NCBI RefSeq assembly: GCF_000002875.2
Contig: NC_009417.2
Coordinates: forward strand, 1,283,929 to 1,347,928
Origin: Leishmania infantum JPCM5
Lineage: Eukaryota > Euglenozoa > Kinetoplastea > Trypanosomatida > Trypanosomatidae
Direction of reading: 5' to 3'
DNA length: 64,000 nucleotides
A program made the position numbers and the translations under genes. Below, piece by piece: positions 10,664 to 22,610 of the stretch; positions within the stretch are counted from its first letter, which is position 1, and each line of letters begins with the position of its first letter. Below the pieces are notes generated by a model. That model was not told the DNA's origin and did no database searches. It saw only the letters and a program-made list of their open reading frames with translations.

Positions 10664-11445
10664 GTGCGGATACCGGGGAAGGCGAAGCGCCGCTGCCGCC
10701 ACAGACTCAGGGCAGCGCCCCGCCTGTCGCGGCACATGCGGGCAAGGTATCCAGGCACGCCCCCGGGCAACAACGCCGCCATGAGGCAGGCACCGTGATG
10801 CGGAAGTGCGAGCAGTGTGCGCCGGCGCTGTCAAGCACCGCTGGCATGGTGTGTCTGATGCGAGCAAAGCATCCAGGGGCCGGCCGAGCACGGGCGATGG
10901 GGGGGAGGGGAAGAAGGCGCATGCAGGGCCATGCCGATGCCCCCTCTCCCGCAGTGCATGTGTGCGGAGCATGCGGCGTCTCCTGCATCCGACCGAGTGG
11001 GCTGATGCGGCGCGGACGCCGGCAGGCATGACGAGGGCACCCGGGACGGCACCACCGAGCCATCGGGTGTGCACTGCGGAGAGCCGCCACGCCACATTAC
11101 GGGATGCCGCGGTTGGAGCGGACTGGGGGGCGGGCGGGCGAAGCACGGCATGCAGGCAGTGTGTGCCGGGCCTCAGAAGGACCCTGACCCCTGAGGCTTT
11201 CGAGGCTCCTCCTTGCGTTCGTGCGGCACGCACCTGGACCGCCCACCCACCACGTGCACGACAGGCGCCGATCGCGCAGCGGGCACAGGAAGAGTAGGCG
11301 ATGAAGGGCAGGGCGAGCGTGCTGGACGCATGGCGCGATTCGACGAGCGGGAGAGCCACGTCCCAGGCGACGAGCATTTAGCCCGAGTGCGACAGAGTTA
11401 GGTGAGCGGTGGCTGCATGCCGATGCTTGTCGACATGTTCGTGTT
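10664..11445 (+). repeat. GC-rich direct repeat, copy 1 (782 bp, truncated)
   Basis: This segment aligns without gaps to 41667-42448 (constant offset 31003) and to the same part of copy 3. Only scattered substitutions were seen, for example C versus T at 10794 and T versus C at 11388. It lacks the first 352 bases and the last 99 bases of the longer copies. It is much more GC-rich than the surrounding T-rich spacer. Long frames are open on both strands, but they have no recognisable domain. Confidence 0.93.
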
Positions 11446-14333
11446 ATGCGGAGACACGCCAACCAGGAAAAGGGAATTGCTATTGTTGTCTTTTGTTGTT
11501 GTCGACCGAGTGCCCTCCGCTTTTTTTTTTCAATACTTTCTTTGTTTTCGCATGTGTCTATGTGTAGTTTCCGTGTTTTTGTTTTCTTTTTTTTTCCGAG
11601 TTATTGTGTTGGTGCTGGTATGTACGCTTAAAGGGGCCGTGTCTTTTTCTGAATATTCGCCCCTTCTTTCTCCATCTTCAGTTGTTATTGTCGTCAAGTC
11701 TTTTTTTTTCTTTGCTGGCTGGCTCGACATCTCTATTCTTCCGCGTCTCTCGCTTTGTCCTTTAGGTTTCGCTGCATCTCGTCGATTTTCTCTGGCTTCG
11801 TGTCTCTCACGTCACGCCGAGACGTCCGTCAATGGCTGCACCGCTTCTTGCAGTGAAAAGCGATGCCAACGCTCATCGCATCTCGGGTTAGTCGCTGTCG
11901 GCATCTCTATGGGTGGGTGCCTTTGCACTTGCATGTGATATGCCCGCCTTCTCATTATGTGTTTCTCCCGCTTCTCTCGTCTATTGTATTCACTCTTTCC
12001 TTACTTTGTCTCGAATCTCTCGGTATGCATGTGCCTCAGTGTGCATGTGTGCGTGTCTTGGTGCCTTTATGTATGCTGACTAGCCAGATTTTATATTGTT
12101 GAATATTCTACGCGTTTGCGTGCCTTCTCTAAAGGTGTGCGTATTTATGTGTGTGTGTGTGTGCGGTTACAGACCTATCATGGATACCTCCTTTTTTCGT
12201 ATATATTTTTTTCTTGCTGATCATCTTCACTTCTCTCCTGTTTCGCTTCATTCCCTTTACTATTTTTTCTTTTCGGTGGTGAGGGGTTGATTTTATTGCC
12301 TTTGCATTCCATTACCCTCTCTTCGTCTCTTTCCGGCCATGCGCGCCTCTTGTCTGTTTCCATGCCGAGGCGTGCGTATGTAGGGCTGCGTATTTTGTTT
12401 GCCTTTTGGTTTCAGGCTTGATTTTATCGCTGCCTTTATATTTCATGTGCTGTGCTTTGAGATGTTTCGATGATGCTTCATCGTGTGTGCGGCGTTGCTG
12501 AGAAGCACCATCCATAAAGACACCGAGGGACACAAGCGTCGCCCGATGAAGGAGAGCAGGCAACGTGGATGCTGCTGAATCGCCATATTGGAGGGTGAGG
12601 ATGCAAGCACACACATAAACTCGTACCCGCGTACTCCAGCGGCAATGCTGCGGTGAACGAGGTAGAGAATAAGCAGAGAGACCACTGGCCATACTTCATC
12701 TTGTCGTATTTGTGTTTTGTGCGGCTGATCAACTGCGCTTGTATGTAGACGCACTAGTTCTCGGCACGGAACTCTACAACCAGCGCCTACAGCGCAGGTA
12801 TGCTTCCTTCCTCTGCTTGAAAGGACATCTGCTCTCCTCCGCTGCCTTTCATGGATGACCGGTTCGCTGAATCACGACGGCACTTCTGACGCGTCGGGGC
12901 TCGGCGGCTGCATCCACGGAAGAGTTGTCCATCAAATGCCCTTTGTTAACCTGCATCCTCCCGTTTTCTCTTCCTCCTCGCCTTTCCCTCTCGATTTCTT
13001 TTGCTTTTCTTCGTTTTCATGCCTTTGCATCCTTTTGCACCGAATCCGTGGCGTGGGCAACGTGGCTCCCCCTGTGTCTATCGTATGGCAAACAGCTGGT
13101 GCTGCCAAGTCCGTCCTCTCCTCTGCCTCCGCTGCTGCGATGTACCCCGTTGCCTCACCCCCTCCCCTCGCCTCCTTGTCTTATCCGCGTCGATAGTGGC
13201 TCTCGCACCGTTGTTTCGGAAGGAGACAGAGAAGTCTATGTGTGTGTGTGTGTGCATGTCGAGTTGGCGGAGCTGCGAGCCATGCACTGAAGGGGAGGGA
13301 AAGGGTGTGACGAGACGATATGCAAACGTGCGTGATTGTGTGTGCATGTGAAGCACCTGCGACTGCTATGGCAAAGCGCGTTGAGGCCGTAACTCAAACG
13401 GGCAACATGTGCATGCAGGACGCTTCTTTCTATTTGCCGGCGCTTCGTCCCCCGCAGCAAAACGACAAGGAGCTGAGCACGGGTGAGCGTTCCTGATCAG
13501 CTGTCGCCTCACCCCCTCCCCTCGTTCCGCTAACGTCCTTTTGCCCTTCCCCACCATCAAGGCAAGGAGACAAAAACAACATCAGCCACCGCGAAACCAA
13601 ACAGAAATGATTGTCTTCGGATGGGCTTCCCCCAATCTTTCTCTCTACGTCCAGCCTCCCTCACCCGTGAAAATGGGGAAGAGACCTTTGGCGTGAGGGA
13701 TAGGGAAGCATGAAATGGGAAAGAGGGGAAGACAGCAAGCTTGCGTCCATGCACTTGTAAAGTCAACATTGTACCCCTCCTACTTGTCCTGCATGGAGGC
13801 ATGTAAGGGCTCTTTCTCTCTCCTTGCTTTTCTGCTCTCTTCTTCATCCTCTCCTCTACCCTCTCTCCACGATGGCGCCTGCATATATATGTGTGTGTGT
13901 GTGCGTGCGTCATTGCCAGTGCGCTCTCTCATGTTGTCTACTCCTGAAAACACTAGCAAGCAAACATCTCACACCGCCTGCCCCCCCCCCTCCATCCTCC
14001 TCTAGTCGCTTTCTTTTGGTCTCTTCCGTTGTGCGTCAATCGCACACACGCAGACCTCGCTCATCACCCCCTTCGCGGTGTAGCGTATCAAAGGACATCC
14101 TGCCTCCTCCCCTTCTATGCACGTGAGCGGATTCATCTCTTCATCGTTCACTTTTGCTTTCCTTTCTTGTCGCTGTTGTGAGCTGCATCTCCCCCCTGGA
14201 CGTTTGTCCCTTTTCGGCTCGTCATTGCCTTGCCCCCTCCCTTTTTCTTCGCTGGGCTTTGCTGTCACGAGCAAGCCAACCTGTGAACAATTCCCTCGCT
14301 TGATTATCTTTCCCTGTGCGTCTCCTCTGCCAT

Positions 14334-14367
14334 CATCTTTTGGGCGTATTGTTTGCGTTCCACCCAG
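14334..14367 (+). promoter_or_regulatory. Candidate trans-splice acceptor for PK3
   Basis: A T-rich tract ends in CCACCCAG, with AG at 14366-14367. The first ATG downstream is 14503, the PK3 start, which would give a leader of about 135 nt. Confidence 0.4.
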
Positions 14368-14502
14368 GAGGCCAAGCTGAACTACTTTTCCCCCACGTTC
14401 GCATACCAACGCACCGGCAGCAGGTGTAACAGCACTCTGCATCGTAGAACACTTCCCCCGCTTACCCACGCTCTACGGATTGGCGCCTCTACATCAAGAG
14501 CC

Positions 14503-16872
14503 ATGAGCTACACCAAAGCGCCCAGCTCTATCGGTAAGAGCAAGCCCTCTTCCGGCAAGCGTCCGCCGAGTGGCGGCTCAGACCGCCACAAATCGAGCAG
14601 CAAGCACTGGAGCCGCGTATCGTCATCGTCTGGCAGGCATCCCCAGTCGTCATCGTCCTCTGGCAAACACCGCTCCTCGGGCCGGTCCTCGGCGGAGCAA
14701 AAGCACTCTTCCTCTTCGAAGCCGGCCGCGCCAGCGCCGACGGAGGCCTCGCCGACCACCGCTGTCTCACGCCCGCCCGGTGCGGCTCCGAAGCCCGGGC
14801 CTGCCGGGACGCCAAGCAGCCCTTCAAAGCCCACCACCTCTAACGCGATTGGAGCCGGCACGGCGCCATCCTCGACTCACACGCTCTCCAGTGCTCCTCC
14901 GAACGATGCCCCTGCTACCACACCGAGCTCTGCCACCAGGTCGAACGGTTTCGCCCAAGGTGGTGCTCCGCCAAATATCCAGCCCCTCGGAGGGTCTATG
15001 AGAGAAGCCCCGAACGGCATGTACGGCCTTGGTGCCGCGAGCGGCTACGGCGGCATGGGCGGCAACCAGAACGGCATGGTCAGCGGCCTCGGCTCCATGG
15101 GTGGGGGCCAGGACGGCATGGGCAGCTACGGCTCTATGGCTGGCGGCGGTCCAGACGGCATGAATGGCATGGGCGGCAACCCGATGGGCTCCATGTACGG
15201 CATGGGCGGAATGGGGTCGATGTACGGCATGGGCGGCAACCCGATGGGCTCCATGTACGGCATGGGCGGAATGGGGTCGATGTACGGCATGGGAGGAATG
15301 GGGTCGATGTACGGCATGGGCGGAATGGGGTCGATGTACGGCATGGGCGGAATGGGCTCCATGTACGGCATGGGAGGAATGGGGTCGATGTACGGCATGG
15401 GAGGAATGGGGTCGATGTACGGCATGGGCTTCGGCAGCATGTACGGCGGCAGCTATCACAGCTTGGTGGATGCGGCGTCTCGCCGTGCGAGCTTCCTCAA
15501 CAGGAACAACCTGATTCGCGCCGATGTGAAGCCTCTGAATAGCGACACGAACGGCTGCAGCGGCGAGAAGGACGCTAAGAGCCCTGACGACAAGAAGGAC
15601 GGGGACAAGAAGAACAGCAAGGGCCGCGAAGCCAAGCCCGAGGAGGCGAAGGGCGATCCCAAGGACCCCAAGGCGGCGAAGAAGGAGGTCACCGACAAGG
15701 AGGTCACCTACAAGAAGGACAGCGCCGACAAGAAGCCGTCCGTTGAGGCGAAGCCTGGGGACAAGAAGGACACCAAGGTCACCAAGGAGTCCGACAAAAT
15801 GGAGGCCAAAGACATGAACGGAGAGAAGAAGGACGGCGAGGCGCCAGTGGCCAAGTCTGACGGTCCCCTGAAGTTCAGCGGCACCAGGATCCGCAGTCTC
15901 GCGCTTGTCTGCAAGTCTGGCAAGGGGGCGAAGGTGACCGTGAAGGGCAGGGACACCGTTGTGATGGAGGACAAGGAGACAAAGCTCGACGAGGCCATTC
16001 TCATCGAGGGGTCGAAGAAGCCAGTGGAGGCAGCTGCGCTCTCGGAGGTGCGCAATCAGTGGGTGTTGGGCCACAACGCCACCATCATGATCGGCAGCGA
16101 CGCAACGCGACGCACGCAGGCGGTGGATTTCATGTGTGAGTACCTGACCACGTGCACGGGCAAGTTGGCCGCCAGCGGTGAGTACTTCAGCATCTACGTC
16201 ACAATGACGGCGCTCGAGGGCGCGGATAAGGGCCGCGATCTGCTGAAGGAGGACGCTGCCGTTGGAAAGCTTGCGCTCGCGTCGTCTCCGGTGTACGGTC
16301 CGGCGCTCAACAACATGACGACGAAGGAGGTGAACACGAAGGAGACGATGGAGGCGGTGCTCAAGGAGGGCATGGGGCGCGCTAAGGAGGGTGAAATGGT
16401 CTGCAGCTACCTAGTTCTGAAGCAGTGCCGCAAGAGTAGCGCCGGTGTGATGGTTTACCTTTCCTCCCTGAACGTCACGTTCGTTGGCCCGAACGTGGAG
16501 CATCTCATCGGCCTCAAGGCCAAGAAGCCGGAGGAGCCGTGTCGCCTCTACCGCTACTCCGTCGGCGGTGGCAGCCACACCATGTGTGTCGGCTTCGTCA
16601 GCGACGACGAGGCCTCTGCGGCCAAGGTCTTCGATGCGCTCAGGGAAATGCGCGAGGTTGAGAACACCGAGCCTCGCAGCGGCAACGTGAAGCGCTTCAT
16701 CGAGTACACAAAGAAGGAGATCCCCAAGTGCAAGGAAAAGGTCTCCTCGACGACGGAGGAGAGCAAGAAGGCAGACTACGAGACGATGCTGAAGCGGATG
16801 GAGATGATGCTCAAGGACGCTGAGGCCATCGAGAAGGACCCGAAGACGGTCGCCCCGAAGGCGTACGTGTAA
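14503..16872 (+). CDS. PK3: pseudokinesin-domain protein with long SMYGMGG array
   Basis: 789 residues. ATG 14503 (MSYTKAPSS) is the first ATG after a good AG acceptor; the open frame upstream has no ATG. Residues 1-75 are Ser/Lys/Arg/His-rich. Residues 76-165 are Pro/Ala/Thr-rich. Residues 170-318 are Gly/Met-rich, including nine MGSMYGMGG units (228-310). Residues 326-331 carry RRASF. Residues 350-450 are a highly charged Lys/Asp/Glu tract. The motor-like domain runs about 463-725: LDEAI (495-499), GHNATIMIGSDATRRTQ at the P-loop position (523-539), GRDLL (577-581), SSPVYGPAL (594-602), SSLNVTFVGP at the switch II position (654-663) and RLYRYSVGGGSHTM (681-694). PRSGNVKRF (724-732) and a C-terminal charged helix follow. 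No GK[ST], SSRSH or DLAGSE is present. Its order of domains and its length match PK2 closely, so the two look like paralogues. Confidence 0.9.
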   Translation: MSYTKAPSSIGKSKPSSGKRPPSGGSDRHKSSSKHWSRVSSSSGRHPQSSSSSGKHRSSGRSSAEQKHSSSSKPAAPAPTEASPTTAVSRPPGAAPKPGPAGTPSSPSKPTTSNAIGAGTAPSSTHTLSSAPPNDAPATTPSSATRSNGFAQGGAPPNIQPLGGSMREAPNGMYGLGAASGYGGMGGNQNGMVSGLGSMGGGQDGMGSYGSMAGGGPDGMNGMGGNPMGSMYGMGGMGSMYGMGGNPMGSMYGMGGMGSMYGMGGMGSMYGMGGMGSMYGMGGMGSMYGMGGMGSMYGMGGMGSMYGMGFGSMYGGSYHSLVDAASRRASFLNRNNLIRADVKPLNSDTNGCSGEKDAKSPDDKKDGDKKNSKGREAKPEEAKGDPKDPKAAKKEVTDKEVTYKKDSADKKPSVEAKPGDKKDTKVTKESDKMEAKDMNGEKKDGEAPVAKSDGPLKFSGTRIRSLALVCKSGKGAKVTVKGRDTVVMEDKETKLDEAILIEGSKKPVEAAALSEVRNQWVLGHNATIMIGSDATRRTQAVDFMCEYLTTCTGKLAASGEYFSIYVTMTALEGADKGRDLLKEDAAVGKLALASSPVYGPALNNMTTKEVNTKETMEAVLKEGMGRAKEGEMVCSYLVLKQCRKSSAGVMVYLSSLNVTFVGPNVEHLIGLKAKKPEEPCRLYRYSVGGGSHTMCVGFVSDDEASAAKVFDALREMREVENTEPRSGNVKRFIEYTKKEIPKCKEKVSSTTEESKKADYETMLKRMEMMLKDAEAIEKDPKTVAPKAYV
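15184..15432 (+). repeat. 27-bp tandem repeat encoding MGSMYGMGG in PK3
   Basis: Nine units of 27 bp encode MGSMYGMGG with very little change at the protein level. Two units are separated by Asn-Pro insertions. The nucleotide units alternate between two near-identical sub-types (ending GGC TCC or GGG TCG before ATG TAC), which points to recent expansion by unequal exchange. Array length is likely to vary between strains. Confidence 0.93.
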
Positions 16873-19800
16873 CGACGCGAATAGGCAAGCGAAAAAAAAT
16901 CGCCACCAAAAAGAGATGAGAAAAGTCGGCGCGCGAGCGCCAAATGCCAGAACGGGCGGGCGTGAGAGTTCAAGAACGTTGCGCGTACCTCGACACCTTT
17001 TTTTCCACGGCCCATACCCTCGTGCTCCTGTGTGCACATTTGACGGTGCACGATGTGCAGACCTGTGTGTGTGTGTGTGTCTGCGTGCTCGTTTCCCTTA
17101 CTGTTGCGGTGACGGATGTTGAATGCCGGTGTTTCTTCTAGCACACACGGGTATCTACATCTACACGCACAAGCCTGTAGCCGTGTTGATGTATATATGT
17201 CCTTGCCCCCCCCTCACTCTCGGTGTGCTTCATCTTCCATTCGGTTGTTTAGGTCCTTTTGTTTTCACGGATTTCTCTTTGCGTGTCTGTGGGGTTCTTG
17301 AGTCTATTGTCGAGCTATACACGGCGCGTTCTCGCGTCCGTGTGTGTGCGCGCCGGCATGCGTGCTCGTGGACTTGTGATGCAGCTGTCACCCCGGGCGC
17401 TGTTTCGCCGCCCCTCAAAGTCCGCTTTTCGTCATCGCCATGACGCGCGCACAACCACCGAAAAACGTGCATGCCCTCTCTTCCTTTTCTGTCGGTACCC
17501 CCTTACTTTTTGTGAATCCCTCCATCGTTTCTCTCTCTCTCTCTCGCGTGATCCTGCTTTCCATTACTTTGATCTCTCTTCCTCCTTGTACTTATTATGC
17601 TTCGATTTTCTGCGCGCGCCCTTCATTCTCGTGATGGCCATCGCAGCCCTTCCGTTGTTCTCATGTGCCGACATGATGTTCATCTTTGTCGTGCTCGATG
17701 CCACGCGCTCTCTTCTTTGCCGTATTTCTTTTGTATTTTCCTTTTCTTGTGTCCTTTCCTTTCTGCCTGCTCAGATTGTTGTGCATAGTAATGGCACAAA
17801 TCGAGGACAAGAGTGCACTCCTCTCCTCCCAACAGTCACACTCAGCACACACACACACACACAAAAAAAAAAACAGACACGCGCGAACGTGCACATAAAC
17901 AGGCGAGTCCTGTCATGCAAAGGAGCTTACACTGAGGCAGACGCATGTGTGTATGTGCGTGCGATGCGTGTGATGTGCGTAGACAGGTCCTTTCTTCTCT
18001 TTCATTTCTCTCAGAGCTTCCCCCTCCCTTTTTGTTGAGCGTCATGACGTTGGCCGCTATTTTGTCTTTTTTTTTGTATTTGCCGTCGATCTTGTGCCTC
18101 TCTCTCTCTTGATCATTTTTACTGTTGTTCGTCAACGCCTTTCACTCACCTGTGCAATCATTCTTATTTTCTTTTTTAGTGCTGTGTGCTCATGGTTTCG
18201 TGTATGGCGCGCTCATGTTTGCGCATCTGCACCGGTGAAAGATGCCAGGGAGATGTGCAAGGCATTGGAAAGAATCCGAGAACACCTCTTTGCTTTACTT
18301 CCACTTTTGTTTTCCCTGTTTATGTGTGCCATCCAGCTGCGCCACCGGGTTTTATTCGCGATCACATCAGCTTCTCCCATCATACGCGCAGCCACATGAA
18401 ACACACACACACACGGTCGTCAACAAAACCATCAACCCACCTCTTCTCAAGCCGGCTCTGCACGGACATGCATTTATTGTCTATGAATTCACGCTGTGTA
18501 TAGGTTTCTGCATATGTGCATATAATTTCTCCTTCATGCGATACGTAACCGTCTCGTGTGTGCCTTCTAACACACCCTAAGTTGCAGCGCTCTCTCACTC
18601 TCTCTCACGCCCGCTGCCCTCGCCCCTTTCCTGCTGAGCTCCTTTTCTCCCCCCTCTTCCTCAGCATAAGTTTGGCGTTCCAACGCCTTCCATTCTCGTT
18701 TTGCTGCTCTGCTTCTTATGCCTGTTCACCACCATCATACAGTTGTGGAAGGAAGCGACTATGTGTAACCACCGTCATACAGCAAGAAGAACACATCACG
18801 CGGATATACGCAGCGCCTCTTCTGTTATCTGAACTTTTTATTTTTCTATATTCTGTGTGTGTCTCTCTTTTACGTGACGTGCGTGCGCGCGTGTAGGGGC
18901 GGTTTCGCCTCTGTCTTCTCCGTGTTCGCTTCCCCCCCCTTTTCCGCCTTTTGAGCGCCTGCATCTTGCGCTCTTTATCCTGGACTCGTGTTCCTGCGCC
19001 ACCGTTATGTGCTTCATTTTCCACGTTCTCCTTTGGCTTTCATCATTACTTTTTTTTTTTGTGCTCAGAGAGGGCGGTGTGGCGGAGGGCATAGCAGTGG
19101 GGAGAAGGGGGCCATATCACACTTGCTTGTTTATTTGTGTATCTCATGGGAGGATATGGCAAACAGGCGATCTAGACTCGCACACCGATGTGTGCGCATC
19201 ACCATGCATCACGTTCATCCTGTCTTTCTTTCTTGTGCTATTATTCGCCGTATATATTTGCTCCATCGAGTCCGATCTCTGTGCGCGTCTGTGTGTTGGA
19301 AGGGGAGGTATATATATATGTGTGTAAGTGTGTATGCGCTTATCCATTCTTTTTGTTTTCGTTTCGTTGTTGCTGTACGATGCGATGACTGCGCTCGTGC
19401 AAGTTTGTGTTTGTTTTCACCCTGCAGGCATCGCCAAGGGCAAGACAAGAAAGGTAAGCAAGGAGAGGAGGCGAGTCGAAAGAAACGAAAAACCTCGAAG
19501 CGACAAGGACAGGAGGAATAAGAAGGGCTGCGATGGAGGGAGGCTGATGGAGAAGGGGAGACGCAGGAGCATGTCATCTGTAAAAAGGAAGAGGGCGAAA
19601 CAAGAAACAAGAAGAAAACGACTGCTTTATGCAAGAGTGGTTTGCTTGCCGACGAGACAGCAGGCATACATGTGTACGTGTCGCATACAGCCATGGGAAA
19701 AGGGTCCGAAGAAAGATCCTAACAGACAAGCTCCCCTTTCGGCATCCCTCCCCCTGCCCCCTTCCACCCCCTTTCCCTTCCTTTTATTTGATCTTTGCGT

Positions 19801-20965
19801 TCGTCGCTCTCTCCGCCTCGTTAGCATCTTTTTGTTGTTGCTGTTGCTCATGTACGTGTTTATTTACATGAAGTGCGCGGGAGGCGACAAGCCCGCACAT
19901 ACGCCAAAAGGAAGATGAACGCTACTCGCATTCTTCTTCGTCTTCCTTCCTCCTACTCGTTTTACCTGTTGTATGCACCGCCTACATGTCTGTGTGTGAG
20001 CCTGTGTGCATGTGCTCGTGTTTTTATTGATTTTCGTGCTCCTTTTTTTTTGCCTCCTAAGCACGCGTGTGTCGATGAAGATCAGATACGTATCCTTCCC
20101 CCTTTTTTCTCTCGGTTGGCTTTGCATTTTTTCTTTGTCTATTTCGCTTGCCTGCCAGGCACGCACGCACGCATGTGCGTGTATGCATGGGGGAGGGGAG
20201 ACAACTTTTATGCACGAAAAGAGTAAAGCATCATGGCAACGGAAGGAATAAAAAGAGTCATGAAGACACACACATGCAAAGGAAGAGAAGCAGTCTTCAA
20301 ATAGGGAGAGGGGGTGGAAGGGGGGATGACAGCATGCGCCCGGCACATCATTGCAGTGCTTTCGAGAACCCGCATCCCTCTCATGAGGGTCTTGTATCGA
20401 CTCTTGTGGCTGCTTCTTTGCTTCTCACTTCGATCGCAACAACGGGCGCGGTGCGCCTCCTAGCCGCTCCCTCAGATGGAAGATGAGATGGCATGACGGT
20501 CGTTACCTCCCGTCTCTGCCTCTCCTCATCTCAAGCCCTGCTTTTCCATCTGGTAAGTGCCGCAGGGAGAGCACCATCACCTGCCAAGGTGCACACGGTG
20601 GAGTTCTTCGTCGTGATCCCGCCGGCTCCCTATGGATGTCCCTCCGCCACCACGTCTTTTGCTCACTTTATCCATCTCTGGCATTTACCTTCTTCACACA
20701 TCGTCATCTGTTCCTCTTTCTCTTCTGCCACACCCCACTCTTTCACCGCCTCCATGAGGTTCGCTCACTCACGCATGCACGTACCCCCCCTTCATTCTCT
20801 CTCCCGAAACCTTCTGCTCATTCTCTGTTAGCTGCTTAGTCTGTCTTGTATCATTGTTCTGGTCGCTGCTGCCGATCGCCTTTGCGTCTGCCTTGCCCCG
20901 AAGGGAACGAGAAAACCGGTGAGCCTCGGCAAAAAGGCACAAAATTGGACGATGTGTGTGTGTCG

Positions 20966-20966
<1 letters not shown>

Positions 20967-21002
<36 letters not shown>
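20967..21002. repeat. (CA)18 microsatellite
   Basis: An uninterrupted run of 18 CA dinucleotides follows a short TGTGTGTG block, so a TG/CA foldback is possible. This is typical of trypanosomatid spacers and probably polymorphic in length. Confidence 0.95.
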
Positions 21003-21003
<1 letters not shown>

Positions 21004-22480
21004 CATACCTCATTTTTATTCCCCCCCTCCACCTCCTCCCAGCGCCCTCTCCCAATTTTCTTGATTGTGCGCCATTCACAAGCACGAGCTTGTGAGGGCA
21101 TCTTTACCCCACTGGAAGGTCGCGAACAACGAAAAGTCGTAATAGTTCCTCGTGGGGTGTGTGCTAGTGCAATCAGGCAACTGCCGTCGTTCTGGCTGAA
21201 GTCGTTTCGCTACTCTCACCGTCGCTGTCTCTCTTTCTGTATGTTTGTCTTTTCTTAGTTTGCACCCCTCCTCGCTTGTTCGGCTTTGGTGCTTTTTTTT
21301 GTTTGTTTTCGTCTGTGCTTTCGCTGCCGCTTCATCGCAGTGCGGGGACGCTGTTGCTGTCTTGTGTCTGTCTGTCTGTGTCTGTGTCTCTGTGTGTGTG
21401 CGTTGGTGCCTCTCTCTTGTTCACGTTTGTTTCTCTTTTGTTTGCGGCTTCGTATCTGGCGTGGTAGCTTCTCTCCTCTGCTCTCTTTTCTCCCCTATCG
21501 CTCATCCATCCAGCGTGTCCTCTGCCTTTTTTTTTTCGCCTCCCCGCTTTTTGTTGTGTACTCCTCTATCTGGCCACCTCTCCCTCCCCGTCTCGTCTCT
21601 TTCTCGTCGTCACGCACACATCTTTGTGCTCGTTTTCCCCCCTTCTCTTTCGCTTTAGCGGCTTGTTTTCTCCTTGTTTCGTATTGCCACAATTCTGCCT
21701 CTTCAATTTTTTGAGGTTTTCATTTCTGTCTTGTTTTTGCGGGTGTGCGTGCTTGTGCATCTCACTACATCTCACTATCGCTAATTCTCTCTCGACTCGC
21801 TTCCTCATTCTTTAGTCTCACTCGATCAAACACGCACACACCTGAAGTTGTGTTCTGCTTCTTTGGCGCTTCTCATCCTTCTCTGTTTTGTTTTTCCCCC
21901 TTCCCCGCGCTCTGTGGTCGCATCTTTTGCGCTGCGTGGCTTTTGCATTGCACGCGCTCCCTCCCCCACCTCTTTCTGTGCCCTCTCTTCCCCTTCGTCT
22001 CGCTTTCCTCCCTCGCTGCTGCCTCATCGTTTTCTCCCCCGCTGTCTTGCCGTCGGCGTCGCGTTCTCCTCCTCCTTTTCAGTTTGATTGTGCACCCTTG
22101 CCGACTCTTCGTTGTCGTTTCTGGATATCTCAGCTCGGTCTCTTTCACCCCCCGGGCTGCCCATCTGTTAGCGCATTTTTCTCTCTTTGCTTCCCTTTTG
22201 CCGTTTTTCTTTTTCTTGTCGTGCAGACAAACACAGAGACACAGCGATATTCCTTTCGATTTGCGTGCAGCCCATAGAGTAGTACTCCTCGTTTTTCCAG
22301 CCTTCGTGTCCTTCCGGCGGATACCTCTCGAAAGCACATTCCCACGCTAAGTTTGCTGTCCCTATCTTGCTTTTCTTTGTGCTTGCGGCTTCCCCATTGA
22401 TTGCTCATAGTGCGGCTTTCATGGATTCAGCTCACTTTTTGAGTGCGTGTTTCTGAGGGCCGGGCTTGCTCAGCTTTCGA

Positions 22481-22510
22481 CCTTTCTTTCTTGTCTTTTT
22501 ACATTCTCAG
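22481..22510 (+). promoter_or_regulatory. Candidate trans-splice acceptor for PK4
   Basis: A strong pyrimidine tract ends in CATTCTCAG, with AG at 22509-22510. The first ATG after it is 22611, which supports the chosen PK4 start and a leader of about 100 nt. Confidence 0.6.
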
Positions 22511-22610
22511 GTTTTACTTCGCCGTGCGTTTGTACGACCGGAGCTTCGACCTTTTCTCGCCACATATCCCTTTTCACCATCCCTCTCCCCTCGTTATCGA
22601 AGTGAATCGA

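Larger units (their letters stand above)
7715..14502. other. Intergenic spacer PK2-PK3 (6.8 kb)
   Basis: The spacer is mostly T-rich with TG microsatellites (for example near 9340, 12140 and 13240). It contains a perfect 9-bp hairpin at 8410-8430 and repeat copy 1 at 10664-11445. A more purine-rich stretch from about 10135 to 10420 and balanced patches at about 12480-12860 and 13195-13560 lie within it. No open frame has coding-like composition, although the GC-rich repeat leaves long frames open on both strands by chance. The region is unusually long for a spacer inside a trypanosomatid gene cluster. Confidence 0.55.
16873..22610. other. Intergenic spacer PK3-PK4 (5.7 kb)
   Basis: This is T-rich, pyrimidine-dominated DNA with a (CA)18 microsatellite at 20967-21002. 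Shorter CA runs occur near 17830 and 18400 and TG runs near 17070. A purine-rich patch lies at about 19440-19620, and another runs from about 20220 to 20330. No frame with coding-like composition was found, and no RNA gene was recognised. Confidence 0.55.

Noticed and set aside
10448..11377. 309-codon open frame on the minus strand of repeat copy 1, with 291-codon relatives in copies 2 and 3
   Set aside because: The repeat is very GC-rich and leaves several frames open on both strands. The translation is Ala/Arg/Pro/Cys-rich without domain character, and the frame is antisense to the transcribed strand. Conservation among copies only reflects near-identity of the DNA.
14824..16074. 416-codon minus-strand frame across PK3
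   Set aside because: It is the antisense shadow of the repetitive PK3 coding region, and its Ala/His/Val repeats mirror the SMYGMGG codons.
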